Assembly (NCBI GenBank): GCA_902805985.1
Contig: CADCUW010000260.1
Coordinates: 1-6,125 of the forward strand
Reading direction: 5' to 3'
DNA: 6,125 nucleotides
Origin: an uncultured Rubrobacteraceae bacterium
Lineage (GTDB): Bacteria; Actinomycetota; Rubrobacteria; Rubrobacterales; Rubrobacteraceae
A program made the position numbers and the translations under genes. Positions 1-5,850 of this stretch are shown piece by piece (within the stretch, counting starts at the first letter, position 1; every line of letters starts with the position of its first letter). The notes beneath the pieces are model-generated. The model ran no database searches. It worked only from the letters and a program-made list of their open reading frames with translations, and was not told the origin of the DNA.

Positions 1-386
1 CCGTTGATCCGGCCGACGTCCACGCGCCGCTCGCGGCCGGCGACCAACGCGTCGAGGGCGCGCAGCGGGCGCGTTAGGTCCAACCCGAGGTCGCGGGCGA
101 AATGGTTGAGCGTGCCCGTTGGCACCATCACGAGGGGCAACCCGCGCTCCACAGCCACCGCCGCCACCGACCCGTCACCGCCGGCCACAGCGAGCGCTTT
201 GGCGCCGTCATCCGCCGCCTCCAGGGCGGCGTGCCTCGCGTCCTCCCCGGTTGCCAGCGCGCGCACCCGGATCCCACGCTCGCGGGCAGCCCTGTTCAGC
301 CTCCTCAGCAGGAATGCCGCGCCGCCGGAGGCGGGGTTGAGGATCAGGTGCGCGGGGGCGACACTCGCGTCAGCCACGGGAGGCAT
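1..386 (-). CDS. Diacylglycerol kinase / YegS-type lipid kinase, N-terminal part (runs off left edge)
   Basis: About 128 codons are visible, reading leftwards out of the window. The product should phosphorylate a lipid such as diacylglycerol, or a related lipid alcohol, at the membrane using ATP. Seen: NPASGG at residues 17-22, the glycine-rich GGDGS at 69-73 after a hydrophobic strand, and PTGTLNHFARDLG at 89-101. These are the three hallmark blocks of the DAGK catalytic (nucleotide-binding) domain in their usual order and spacing. Family members are about 300 residues, so roughly 40% is present and the lipid-binding C-terminal half is missing. The start is uncertain: ATG at 386 has GAGGAAG almost touching it, while an in-frame ATG at 404 would add MHRTRK but has no clear SD. 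An in-frame stop at 429-431 bounds the ORF. It lies about 190 bases downstream of the AI-2E gene on the same strand. Family assignment is secure; substrate is unknown. Confidence 0.9.
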   Translation of the reverse strand, partial: MPPVADASVAPAHLILNPASGGAAFLLRRLNRAARERGIRVRALATGEDARHAALEAADDGAKALAVAGGDGSVAAVAVERGLPLVMVPTGTLNHFARDLGLDLTRPLRALDALVAGRERRVDVGRIN

Positions 387-531
387 CTTCCTCGTTCGAT
401 GCATCGGTCTGCCGCGCCGGCTGGTTGGCTATTGACGAGCGCCGATCCGCCCTGCGCCGTGGCAGGCGTTCGGAAAAGGTACTCGAACGGGGATCGAAGT
501 AGGAACCCGTCCGGCACTTCGACAGCGGTGC

Positions 532-547
532 TCTCCGCTTCCGGAGA
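532..547 (-). other. Small hairpin in the gap between the AI-2E gene and the lipid kinase
   Basis: A perfect 6-bp stem (TCTCCG/CGGAGA) with a 4-base loop lies about 30 bases past the AI-2E stop. There is no T-run after it, so it is a weak terminator candidate at most. The rest of the 387-578 gap shows no gene and no convincing promoter. Confidence 0.25.
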
Positions 548-578
548 ACTCTCCACGAAGCCGGTCGGTCGCGGACCC

Positions 579-1718
579 TCACCGGCGTTTGACGACGCCA
601 AGGGCGATGCCGAGGGCGCGGCGCAAGGGCCCGGGTCCACGCTCGGGCTCCGACGGGGGCTTGGGGTCCACCCCGATGCGGTCCATTCCTTCGACCCACA
701 GCCGGTTCACGAGGACCTGCGAGGCCGCCGTCAAGGGGACGGCGAGCACGAGGCCGACGAGCCCGAAGATGAGCCCCGAGACGAAGAGGGCGAAGACTAC
801 GACGGCCGGCTGTACCGACACCGCACGCTTCATCAGGAGAGGGTAGATCAGACCCTGCTCCACCTGCTGCAACGCGACGTAGACCACGACCACCCACACC
901 GCCTTTATCGGGTCGTCGGTCAGCGCCAGGAGCACCGGGGGAACGAGCGAGACCGCGAATCCCACGTAGGGGACGAAGCCCAGGACGCCGGAGAGGACAC
1001 CCAGCAGCAGCGCGAACGGCACGCCTATGATCCAGAGCGCGACCGCTGAGAGCAACCCCATGATCGCCATGTCCGCCAACTGCCCGACGTACCACCGCTG
1101 GACGGTCGCGTACACCTCGCCCAGGACCTCGCGCACCCGCTGGCGCCCGCTTGCGGGAAACAAGGCAACGAAGCCGCCCACCAGAGGTGCTGGGTACAGG
1201 ACGGCGAAAGCTCCTGTCAGAACGACCACGATCCCCAGCGCGATCAGGTTGGCCGCGGAGGAGCCCCAGCCGAAGACCGTCGCCACCGAGAGGCCCGAAT
1301 CCCGCAGAAACCCGATCAACCGGTCCGGGTCGAGGTATGGCGCGAGGGGGTCCCCGAGGCCGAACGGCAGTCTCTCGACGAGGCCCAGAGCCTGGGCGAG
1401 TAACGCCGGAAAGTCCTCCGTCAGCCGCCGGGCCTGGGACACGAGAGGGTCCGCGGCGTACTGCACCAGCAGCAGGGACAGAAAAAGCCCAGCCACCACT
1501 ACGAGGAGTAGTCCCCACCCGCGTCTGAGCCCCCGGCGGGCGAGGTAGTCGACCGGCGCGGCGAGGATGACCGCGAAGAGCAGCGTCAGCAGCGAGACCA
1601 GCGCGATCGTCCGGAGTGGGTAGACGTAGTAGACGCCGAACAGCACCGCGACCAGCAGCCCGACGCCGAAGTACGCCCCCAGGCCCCGTATCTTTGAACG
1701 CTCTAGTGGATGTTCCAT
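579..1718 (-). CDS. AI-2E family transporter (PerM/YdiK-type membrane protein)
   Basis: This is a 379-residue polytopic membrane protein. Hydrophobic segments lie at about residues 14-33, 36-56, 68-86, 153-178, 212-232, 233-266, 271-288 and 303-345, with a soluble, mostly helical stretch at about 88-150. That matches the AI-2E transporter family in length (about 350-400) and layout. The family-typical block GFVPYVGF (247-254), followed by a proline-containing helix, is present, as is the C-terminal GLVGLVLAVPL-type helix (319-329). Despite the family name, proven substrates are few; some members export autoinducer-2, others act as ion antiporters, so the substrate is not inferable. The C-terminus is a short basic, proline-rich cytosolic tail ending VVKRR. 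The start at 1718 is an ATG with the SD-like AAGGGGGT five bases upstream. A candidate promoter and a perfect inverted repeat lie just upstream, suggesting independent control rather than simple co-transcription with the SnoaL-like gene. Confidence 0.92.
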   Translation of the reverse strand: MEHPLERSKIRGLGAYFGVGLLVAVLFGVYYVYPLRTIALVSLLTLLFAVILAAPVDYLARRGLRRGWGLLLVVVAGLFLSLLLVQYAADPLVSQARRLTEDFPALLAQALGLVERLPFGLGDPLAPYLDPDRLIGFLRDSGLSVATVFGWGSSAANLIALGIVVVLTGAFAVLYPAPLVGGFVALFPASGRQRVREVLGEVYATVQRWYVGQLADMAIMGLLSAVALWIIGVPFALLLGVLSGVLGFVPYVGFAVSLVPPVLLALTDDPIKAVWVVVVYVALQQVEQGLIYPLLMKRAVSVQPAVVVFALFVSGLIFGLVGLVLAVPLTAASQVLVNRLWVEGMDRIGVDPKPPSEPERGPGPLRRALGIALGVVKRR

Positions 1719-1747
1719 CGAAAACCCCCTTCCCTACCCCTGCCTGG

Positions 1748-1773
1748 TCGTACGGGCTTACAGGCCCGTACGA
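1748..1773. repeat. Perfect 10-bp inverted repeat between the SnoaL-like and AI-2E genes
   Basis: TCGTACGGGC (1748-1757) and its exact reverse complement GCCCGTACGA (1764-1773) are separated by six bases. It begins 25 bases past the SnoaL-like stop and ends 30 bases before the AI-2E start. Neither side carries a T-run, so a textbook Rho-independent terminator is unlikely. Its overlap with the candidate AI-2E promoter makes an operator the better reading. It could still act as an RNA hairpin that stabilises the 3' end of the SnoaL mRNA. Confidence 0.7.
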
Positions 1774-1785
1774 TGTTCCTGCCAA
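1757..1785 (-). promoter_or_regulatory. Candidate promoter of the AI-2E transporter gene
   Basis: On the minus strand TTGGCA (1785-1780, 5/6 match to the -35 consensus) is followed after exactly 17 bases by TGTAAG (1762-1757, 4/6 match to the -10). Transcription would begin near 1750, leaving a leader of about 30 bases before the ATG at 1718. The -10 coincides with the centre of the inverted repeat at 1748-1773. Prediction from consensus matching only. Confidence 0.4.
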
Positions 1786-1797
1786 CCCGGGCCGCCG

Positions 1798-2250
1798 CTA
1801 AGGGTTCAGCAGCATCATGCCGAAGTGCATGTCGAGCGTCTTGATGAGCCAGCCCCGGGCCGTCCGCGCGTAGGTGATGTCCAGGCTCATGAACACCTGG
1901 TTGGGGGTGAACCCCTTCCTCTTGCTGGCGATCCACATGAGCCAGTTGCCCGTCGCCTCGTCCCCGTCGATCGCGATGATCGGGTTGGTCAGGCTGTGCA
2001 TCGAGAAGTCGATCCACCCGGTCTCTTCCCTCAAGATTTCCGTACCCCGCTCGATGCCCGTCTCGGGCGTTCCTGCGTTCCAGCTCGTCCACTCGATATC
2101 TTCGGCGAAGACGGAGGGCATGGCGTCGAGGTCGACCTCCTCGCCATTCCAGCCCTTGTTGACGTGGTAGGAGTACCTGGCCATCAGGTTCTTGATAGCC
2201 TCTAAGTCTTCGAGCCTTTGGACCCGTTCTTCCAACGATGCTGCGCCCAT
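1798..2250 (-). CDS. SnoaL-like / NTF2-fold protein
   Basis: The product is 150 residues, the usual size for a one-domain NTF2-fold (SnoaL_4-type) cytosolic protein. Seen: an N-terminal helix with LEDLEAIKNLMARYSYHV (13-30), an FAEDIEW strand (48-54), an MHSLTNPIIAIDGDEATGNW block (84-103) and a C-terminal GWLIKTLDMHFG strand pair (133-144). This order is typical of the BaiE / scytalone-dehydratase / SnoaL-like group, where Tyr, Asp and His line a pocket that carries out dehydration, isomerisation or cyclisation. Tyr26 and His85 are candidates here, but the usual early pocket Asp is not obvious. The ATG at 2250 is chosen because AGAGGAG lies seven bases upstream; a GTG 33 bases further upstream (2283) would place that SD inside the gene. 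It follows the FAD monooxygenase on the same strand, behind a terminator-like hairpin, so it may act on the same compound. Enzyme activity is inferred, not shown. Confidence 0.85.
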   Translation of the reverse strand: MGAASLEERVQRLEDLEAIKNLMARYSYHVNKGWNGEEVDLDAMPSVFAEDIEWTSWNAGTPETGIERGTEILREETGWIDFSMHSLTNPIIAIDGDEATGNWLMWIASKRKGFTPNQVFMSLDITYARTARGWLIKTLDMHFGMMLLNP

Positions 2251-2313
2251 TCGTTCGTCTCCTCTGTCATCGCCCGTCGGCACAATGCCTCGCGATCGGA
2301 CGCTTTGATAGAA

Positions 2314-2345
2314 GGGCCGTCGGGTGTAACCGCGCCCGACGGCCC
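2314..2345 (-). terminator. Terminator-like hairpin after the FAD monooxygenase
   Basis: An 11-bp perfect stem, GGGCCGTCGGG (2314-2324) and CCCGACGGCCC (2335-2345), has a 10-base loop. It starts 10 bases past the monooxygenase stop. On the minus strand it is followed by TTCTATCAAAG, a moderately T-rich tail, so it fits a Rho-independent terminator with an imperfect U-tract. Some read-through into the SnoaL-like gene is possible. No convincing promoter was found for that gene in 2251-2313. Confidence 0.65.
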
Positions 2346-2355
2346 GGACGTTCGT

Positions 2356-4257
2356 TCAGCGGTTCACGGCCAGGGACCGATGCGCGGCCGTGGACGCCCG
2401 AGCGAGGGCATCGGTGAGGGCGTCCTCCGGGTCGGCCGGCATGCCACTGGAGCGCCAGGCCACGTAACCGTCGGGGCGCACCAGCGACGCGCCCGCCGGG
2501 CCGATACCGAAGGCCGTCCGAAAGTCGGCCCGGAACGTCTCCGGGTCGGCCGGCGCCACTTTGACCTTTACGGCCGCGAGATCCGCCTCGGTCTCCGCGA
2601 GGCCCTCGTCGGTGATAAGCCCCTCCGACATCGGCTGGAGCTGGCGCAGGCTCATCGACTTGAACGTCCCGTACATCTCGTGGGGGGTGAGCTCCGGTAT
2701 GTTGGCGTCGAGCACCGCCTTGCCGGCCGGTTCGGCGACGATCCGCTCGATCGGCGTGCCGAGCGTCAATCTGGCGTCGCCTGCGGGCGCGGCGGGCGGC
2801 GTCAGATCGCCGCCGACGCGCAGGTATCGCAGCTCGAACCCCAGCCGTCCGCCGGTCCCGGCCGCGGCGGCGCGCCAACGCTCGTGCTCGCCGAGCAGCA
2901 CCCAATCGCGCTGCAACAGGTCGAGCGTGGACAGCCGCTCGCCGTCCTTCGACACCCAGAGGTGGGGCGCACGTGTCCCGGGCTGTCCGGCCCACTGCTC
3001 GGGGCGCAGGGCGGGCGGCAATTCGTCACCGGCGCCGATCACCGCGCTCGACCTGTAGAGCTGGCCGAGCTCCATGGCGTCGTCTTCGACGACCGCCACC
3101 TTCTTCTCGTCGTCCGTGGCGTCCGACGCGTAGTCCTGGCGGGCGAATATCTGGTCGTGCCGGAGCCACGCGATCGGGCGCCGTTCGGCCTCGTAGGTGC
3201 CGAGCAACTCCGGCGTCGACTCGCCCGAGAGGACCGAATCGAGCTTCCACGCGAGGTTGAAGGAATCCTCGATACCGGTGTTCGCCCCGTAGCCGCCCCG
3301 CGCGGGCGGCAGGGTGTGCGCGGCGTCCCCCGCGAGAAACACCCGCCCCGACGAAAAGCTGTCCGCTATGAGCGCGCTCAACACCCAGCGCCCGGAGGTG
3401 ATGATCTCGACCTCGAGGTCCGAGCGGCCGATCGCGCGGATCACCAAATCCCTCTGGGCGGCCTCGTCGCGCTCTTCGTCGTCGGCGACCATCAGCACCC
3501 AGCGGCCGTCCCGGTAGGTGGTGAGCATCCCTTCCAGACCGGGCTGATCGAACTCGAACTGGCTGATCCCGGACTCGAGGTACTCGTCCAGGGGGGCCCG
3601 GAACATGATGCTGCGCACGACCCGCATGAAGCCGCGCCCGTCGCGACCGATCCCGAGCGCCTTGCGGATCGGGCTCGAGTGCCCGTCCGCCGCGATCATG
3701 TAGTCCGCGCGCAAGGCGTATTCGCTCCCGTCGCGCTCGCGTAACGAGGCCGTCACGCCGCCCGAGTCCTGCTCGAAGCCCATCATCTCGGTGTTCCACC
3801 TGATGTCGGCGCCCAGCTCGACCGCCCTGTCGCGAAAGATGGGCTCCAGCCGGTCCTGCGGGATGAAGGCGCCGGTGACCGGCGAGTACCCGATCTTGGG
3901 GGGCGGCGGACCGTCCGATGTGGCAGCCTGCGGCTTACTCGGGCTCCATTCGACCTCCTCGGCCCATTCCCCGGCGAGGCTCCCCACCGCGGTCCGGCGG
4001 GGTCGCCCCTGACCGATCGGCAGCTCGGGGATCTCCGAATCGATCCCGACCGCCCGAAACATCTCCAGCGTCCTCGTCGTGTAGCCGACAGCCCGCGGGT
4101 GCGGCGAACTCCCGGGGTGTTTCTCGACCACCACGGTCGGCACGCCCCGCCAGGCCAAGAACATCGCCGCTGACAGGCCGACCAGGCCGCCCCCGATTAC
4201 GAGTACGGGCGTCGAGCCCGCCCCCGTTCTTGCTCTCTTCATCGCTTCCGCTTCCAT
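2356..4257 (-). CDS. FAD-dependent aromatic-type monooxygenase with an enlarged C-terminal domain
   Basis: This 633-residue flavoprotein hydroxylase should use NAD(P)H and O2 to hydroxylate an aromatic or polyketide-like substrate. The PF01494-type FAD domain spans about 16-360: Rossmann GGGLVG (22-27) with acidic E45 ending strand 2, HPRAVGYTTRTLE (53-65), the second FAD/NAD(P)H motif IAADGHSSPIR (188-198), and RVFLAGDAAH (305-314) running into GGYGANTGIEDSFNLAWKL (321-339). A thioredoxin-like C-terminal domain follows, starting near GTRAPHLWV (427-435) and ending with SLVRPDGYVAWRS (591-603), as in PgaE/MhpA-like hydroxylases. About 80 extra residues (489-572) sit inside this domain, explaining the length above the usual 500-560. 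The start at 4257 has AGGAGG five bases upstream; an upstream in-frame start at 4362 would run through the operators and is rejected. It is transcribed divergently from tetR, from a promoter overlapped by tetR-type operators. Family secure, substrate unknown. Confidence 0.95.
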   Translation of the reverse strand: MEAEAMKRARTGAGSTPVLVIGGGLVGLSAAMFLAWRGVPTVVVEKHPGSSPHPRAVGYTTRTLEMFRAVGIDSEIPELPIGQGRPRRTAVGSLAGEWAEEVEWSPSKPQAATSDGPPPPKIGYSPVTGAFIPQDRLEPIFRDRAVELGADIRWNTEMMGFEQDSGGVTASLRERDGSEYALRADYMIAADGHSSPIRKALGIGRDGRGFMRVVRSIMFRAPLDEYLESGISQFEFDQPGLEGMLTTYRDGRWVLMVADDEERDEAAQRDLVIRAIGRSDLEVEIITSGRWVLSALIADSFSSGRVFLAGDAAHTLPPARGGYGANTGIEDSFNLAWKLDSVLSGESTPELLGTYEAERRPIAWLRHDQIFARQDYASDATDDEKKVAVVEDDAMELGQLYRSSAVIGAGDELPPALRPEQWAGQPGTRAPHLWVSKDGERLSTLDLLQRDWVLLGEHERWRAAAAGTGGRLGFELRYLRVGGDLTPPAAPAGDARLTLGTPIERIVAEPAGKAVLDANIPELTPHEMYGTFKSMSLRQLQPMSEGLITDEGLAETEADLAAVKVKVAPADPETFRADFRTAFGIGPAGASLVRPDGYVAWRSSGMPADPEDALTDALARASTAAHRSLAVNR

Positions 4258-4268
4258 TGGTTCCTCCT
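4258..4268 (-). promoter_or_regulatory. Strong ribosome binding site fixing the monooxygenase start
   Basis: On the minus strand AGGAGG is followed by AACCA and the ATG at 4257. This near-perfect SD decides the start: the reading frame is open a further 105 bases upstream, but that stretch is the operator/promoter region. Confidence 0.85.
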
Positions 4269-4271
4269 GAT

Positions 4272-4284
4272 AATACACTGTATT
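4272..4284. promoter_or_regulatory. TetR-type operator, left copy
   Basis: AATACACTGTATT is a perfect 13-bp palindrome around a single central base. Its core ATACACTGTAT (4273-4283) is repeated exactly at 4290-4300. Location between a TetR gene and its divergent neighbour, size and symmetry all fit a TetR-family operator. Binding itself is inferred. Confidence 0.75.
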
Positions 4285-4289
4285 GACAG

Positions 4290-4300
4290 ATACACTGTAT
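4290..4300. promoter_or_regulatory. TetR-type operator, right copy
   Basis: A second exact ATACACTGTAT, separated from the first core by TGACAG, so the centres are 17 bp apart. It covers the -10 of the monooxygenase promoter and lies about 50 bases before the tetR start, so one regulator could repress both directions. No clear -10/-35 pair is seen for tetR; TATATT at 4298-4303 is a possible -10 with a poor -35. Confidence 0.75.
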
Positions 4301-4322
4301 ATTAGTGGACGGCTATTGTCAA
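4294..4322 (-). promoter_or_regulatory. Sigma-70-type promoter of the monooxygenase gene
   Basis: Minus strand: a perfect -35 TTGACA (4322-4317), a 17-base spacer, and -10 TACAGT (4299-4294, 4/6 match). Transcription would start near 4287, giving a leader of about 30 bases that ends in the strong SD. The -10 lies inside the right-hand palindrome (4290-4300), and the left-hand palindrome lies just downstream of the start point. A protein bound there would block polymerase, consistent with repression by the divergent TetR protein. Confidence 0.6.
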
Positions 4323-4352
4323 CCGCGGTACATTGGAGCGAGGTATGAAACG

Positions 4353-5090
4353 ATGACGGCACGAAGCAAGCGCGACGCGGGCGGAGCCCTCCCGGTGTGG
4401 GAGAGGCCGGAGCCCACGAGCCGCCCCGCGCCCAGCCCTCTAAGCCGGGAGAAGATCGTGCGCGCGGCCATGGCGATCGCCGACGAGGGAGGTCTGGCCT
4501 CCGTCTCCCTGCGCAAGGTTGCGGCCTCCCTCGACGCCGGGCCGATGCGGTTGTACGGCTACGTTGCGAACAAGGAGGAGTTGCTCGAGCTCATGGTGGA
4601 CGAGGTGTACGGGGAGATGGCGTCCGCCGGGCCGACCGACGGGGATTGGCGCGCCGCCCTCAGGACCATCGCCCACGGCATACGGCGGGCCGCCAAAGAG
4701 CACGGATGGTTCGTCGATCTTATGGGCGGCAGGCCCCCTCGTGGGCCCAACGCCCTGGCGCACCAGGAGGGGACGTTCGCCGCGCTCGCCGGCACCCCCG
4801 GGTTCGAGGACATCGACGTCGCCATGCAGGCCCTCCGGATCGCGAATGCCTACGTGATCGGCGCCATCCGGGTCGAGGCCGGCGAGCTGCGCGCCGAGCT
4901 CGAAAGCGGCATGGACAAGGCGGAGTGGCAGGCAGCCAGGGGCCCCTACATGGAGCGGATGATCTCCACCGGTCGCTACCCCAACCTCGCCAGGGTGATC
5001 CGGGAGGCCACCATCCCGCCGGTCGACGTCGAATTCGACCGGGGCCTCGACCGCGTGCTCGACGGCATCGCGGCACACCTCCCGCGCTGA
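4353..5090 (+). CDS. TetR-family transcriptional regulator (TetR class, tetracycline-repressor-like C-terminal domain)
   Basis: This 245-residue protein is a DNA-binding repressor. After a disordered, proline-rich leader (1-30) comes SREKIVRAAMAIADEGG (31-47) and the helix-turn-helix VSLRKVAASLDAGPMRLYGY (51-70), followed by VANKEELLELMVDEVYGE (71-88). The leader plus a LYxYVxxKxELLxLM-type hinge is typical of the subgroup whose C-terminal ligand domain resembles that of TetR itself (PF02909). Helices at about 99-120 and 131-175 would form the ligand pocket and dimer face. The start at ATG 4353 is preceded by GAGG nine bases upstream; a GTG at 4305 would translate through the operator region and add non-homologous residues. 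It faces away from the FAD monooxygenase across a 95-base gap with two palindromic sites, so it probably represses both genes until a ligand, perhaps the monooxygenase substrate, releases it. The ligand is unknown. Confidence 0.93.
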   Translation: MTARSKRDAGGALPVWERPEPTSRPAPSPLSREKIVRAAMAIADEGGLASVSLRKVAASLDAGPMRLYGYVANKEELLELMVDEVYGEMASAGPTDGDWRAALRTIAHGIRRAAKEHGWFVDLMGGRPPRGPNALAHQEGTFAALAGTPGFEDIDVAMQALRIANAYVIGAIRVEAGELRAELESGMDKAEWQAARGPYMERMISTGRYPNLARVIREATIPPVDVEFDRGLDRVLDGIAAHLPR

Positions 5091-5386
5091 GCGGAGGGGC
5101 GCTTGACGGCGGGCGACTCGATAATCCCGACTTCTTGCACGACCATGGCGCTCTCTTGCTCGCCGCATCGGAAAGGTAGCCGCTCGCCGAAGTCGCCACC
5201 GGGCGCCCAGTAGCCGATGTCTCCGGCGGCGGGATCGTGCCCTTCGGGCGCGCCCTCTAGCGACAGGGCGCGGGGAAGCGGAGCGGTCTTCTCGACGTTG
5301 TTGTGGTCGCGGAAGGTAAGCGTTAGCGGCTGCTGGGCGGCGAGATCGCGCGCCGTGGCGTTATCGTGCAGCCGAGCAGCGAGCAC
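4976..5386 (-). CDS. Cyclophilin-like-fold protein, probably degraded (start and end abnormal)
   Basis: Translation gives VLAARLHDNATARDL, QPLTLTFRDHN, KTAPLPRALSLEGAPEGHDP, then GDIGYWAPGGD. This is the signature series of the bacterial cyclophilin-like (Cyclophil_like2-type) domain, a compact beta-barrel of unclear function. Homology extends upstream of the only canonical start (GTG 5386): the frame also reads KRIRITFGDA from about 5416, the expected first strand. An SD-like AAGGAG at 5435-5430 points to a start near 5419-5423, yet no ATG, GTG or TTG is in frame between the stop at 5459-5461 and 5386. At the other end, recognisable sequence fades after VVQEVGIIESP (near 5110), and the frame then runs 115 bases antisense through the 3' end of tetR to a TAG at 4976, producing Ser/Arg-rich filler. 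Both ends suggest a decaying gene; a non-standard start or a sequencing error is possible. Downstream of, and likely co-transcribed with, the 54-residue ORF. Confidence 0.55.
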   Translation of the reverse strand: MLAARLHDNATARDLAAQQPLTLTFRDHNNVEKTAPLPRALSLEGAPEGHDPAAGDIGYWAPGGDFGERLPFRCGEQESAMVVQEVGIIESPAVKRPSAQRGRCAAMPSSTRSRPRSNSTSTGGMVASRITLARLG

Positions 5387-5486
5387 CGCGTCGCCGAAGG
5401 TGATCCGGATTCTCTTGGTACGTCCTGATCTCCTTTTTATTTGCCGGCTTGTTGAACCTCACCGCTATCTTGCCGCCGTGGCGCCG

Positions 5487-5651
5487 CTACGCATCGAGCA
5501 GGCGCTCGAACGCCCCCTCCGCCTCGGCGACCTTCGCGTCCACATGCGTGTCTATGCTCCGCTCGTAGTCACCTATGTGAGCGCCCTCGTGGTAAAGCTC
5601 TAGGCGATTGCGACCGCCCTCCGGAAACACGCGCACCTCGATCTTGGCCAC
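5487..5651 (-). CDS. Small 54-residue protein of unknown function
   Basis: It starts with GTG at 5651, supported by AAGGAGG nine bases upstream; the frame is open further upstream, but that extension is Ser/Gly/Pro-rich and unlike coding sequence. The protein begins MAKIEVRVFPEGG, then RLELYHEGAHIGDYERSI, then an Ala/Glu-rich helix ending FERLLDA. I read two or three beta-strands and one amphipathic helix, with no signal peptide and no membrane segment; it is acidic and probably cytosolic. I do not recognise the family. It ends about 70 bases before the apparent start region of the cyclophilin-like gene on the same strand, so the two may share a transcript. Confidence 0.65.
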   Translation of the reverse strand: MAKIEVRVFPEGGRNRLELYHEGAHIGDYERSIDTHVDAKVAEAEGAFERLLDA

Positions 5652-5718
5652 GAATCCCGACCTCCTTCCCCCGTCGTCTCGCGCCCCCGTACGGTCGGGG
5701 ATCCCGGGAACTCCATCA

Positions 5719-5744
5719 GAGCCCGGCTCTTTAAGCCGGGGCTC
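5719..5744. repeat. Imperfect hairpin upstream of the 54-residue gene
   Basis: GAGCCCGGCT (5719-5728) pairs with AGCCGGGGCTC (5734-5744) over 10 bp with one bulged G and a CTTTA loop. There is no T-run on either side. It lies about 70 bases upstream of the GTG at 5651 on the minus strand, in a possible 5' leader. Confidence 0.6.
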
Positions 5745-5850
5745 CGAGGTTGCGGGTGAAGATGAGTCGGAGGCTACCCCGGGTCCGGACACCCAACGGG
5801 CACACGCGGCCTCCTCGGTGGGTGCAACGGGGGCGGGGTCTTACCGAAGA

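Noticed and set aside
102..1049. A 315-codon plus-strand frame across the lipid kinase and transporter genes
   Set aside because: Composition dominated by Arg, Asp, Glu and His in the C-terminal half, typical of antisense high-GC frames; it spans two real minus-strand genes and their gap.
370..1785. A 471-codon minus-strand frame overlapping the AI-2E transporter gene
   Set aside because: Its translation is Arg/Gly/Pro-rich with no domain pattern; it is the high-GC shadow of the transporter, which has clear membrane segments and an SD.
2218..3744. A 508-codon plus-strand frame antisense to the monooxygenase
   Set aside because: Arg/Gly/Val/His-rich shadow with no recognisable motifs, while the opposite strand encodes all FAD-binding motifs without interruption.
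4283..4311. Plus-strand tetR promoter using the TTGACA at 4283-4288
   Set aside because: The hexamer at 16-18 bases spacing (TGGACG region) does not resemble a -10; the TTGACA partly overlaps the repeat structure and may be coincidental.
4258..4362. N-terminal extension of the monooxygenase by 35 residues
   Set aside because: It would be translated from the operator and promoter DNA and lacks an SD, whereas ATG 4257 has AGGAGG at ideal spacing.
5719..5744. tRNA anticodon arm or part of a tRNA gene
   Set aside because: The loop lacks the required U33 arrangement, and there is no T-arm (GGTTCGA-type) or acceptor pairing at the right distance.
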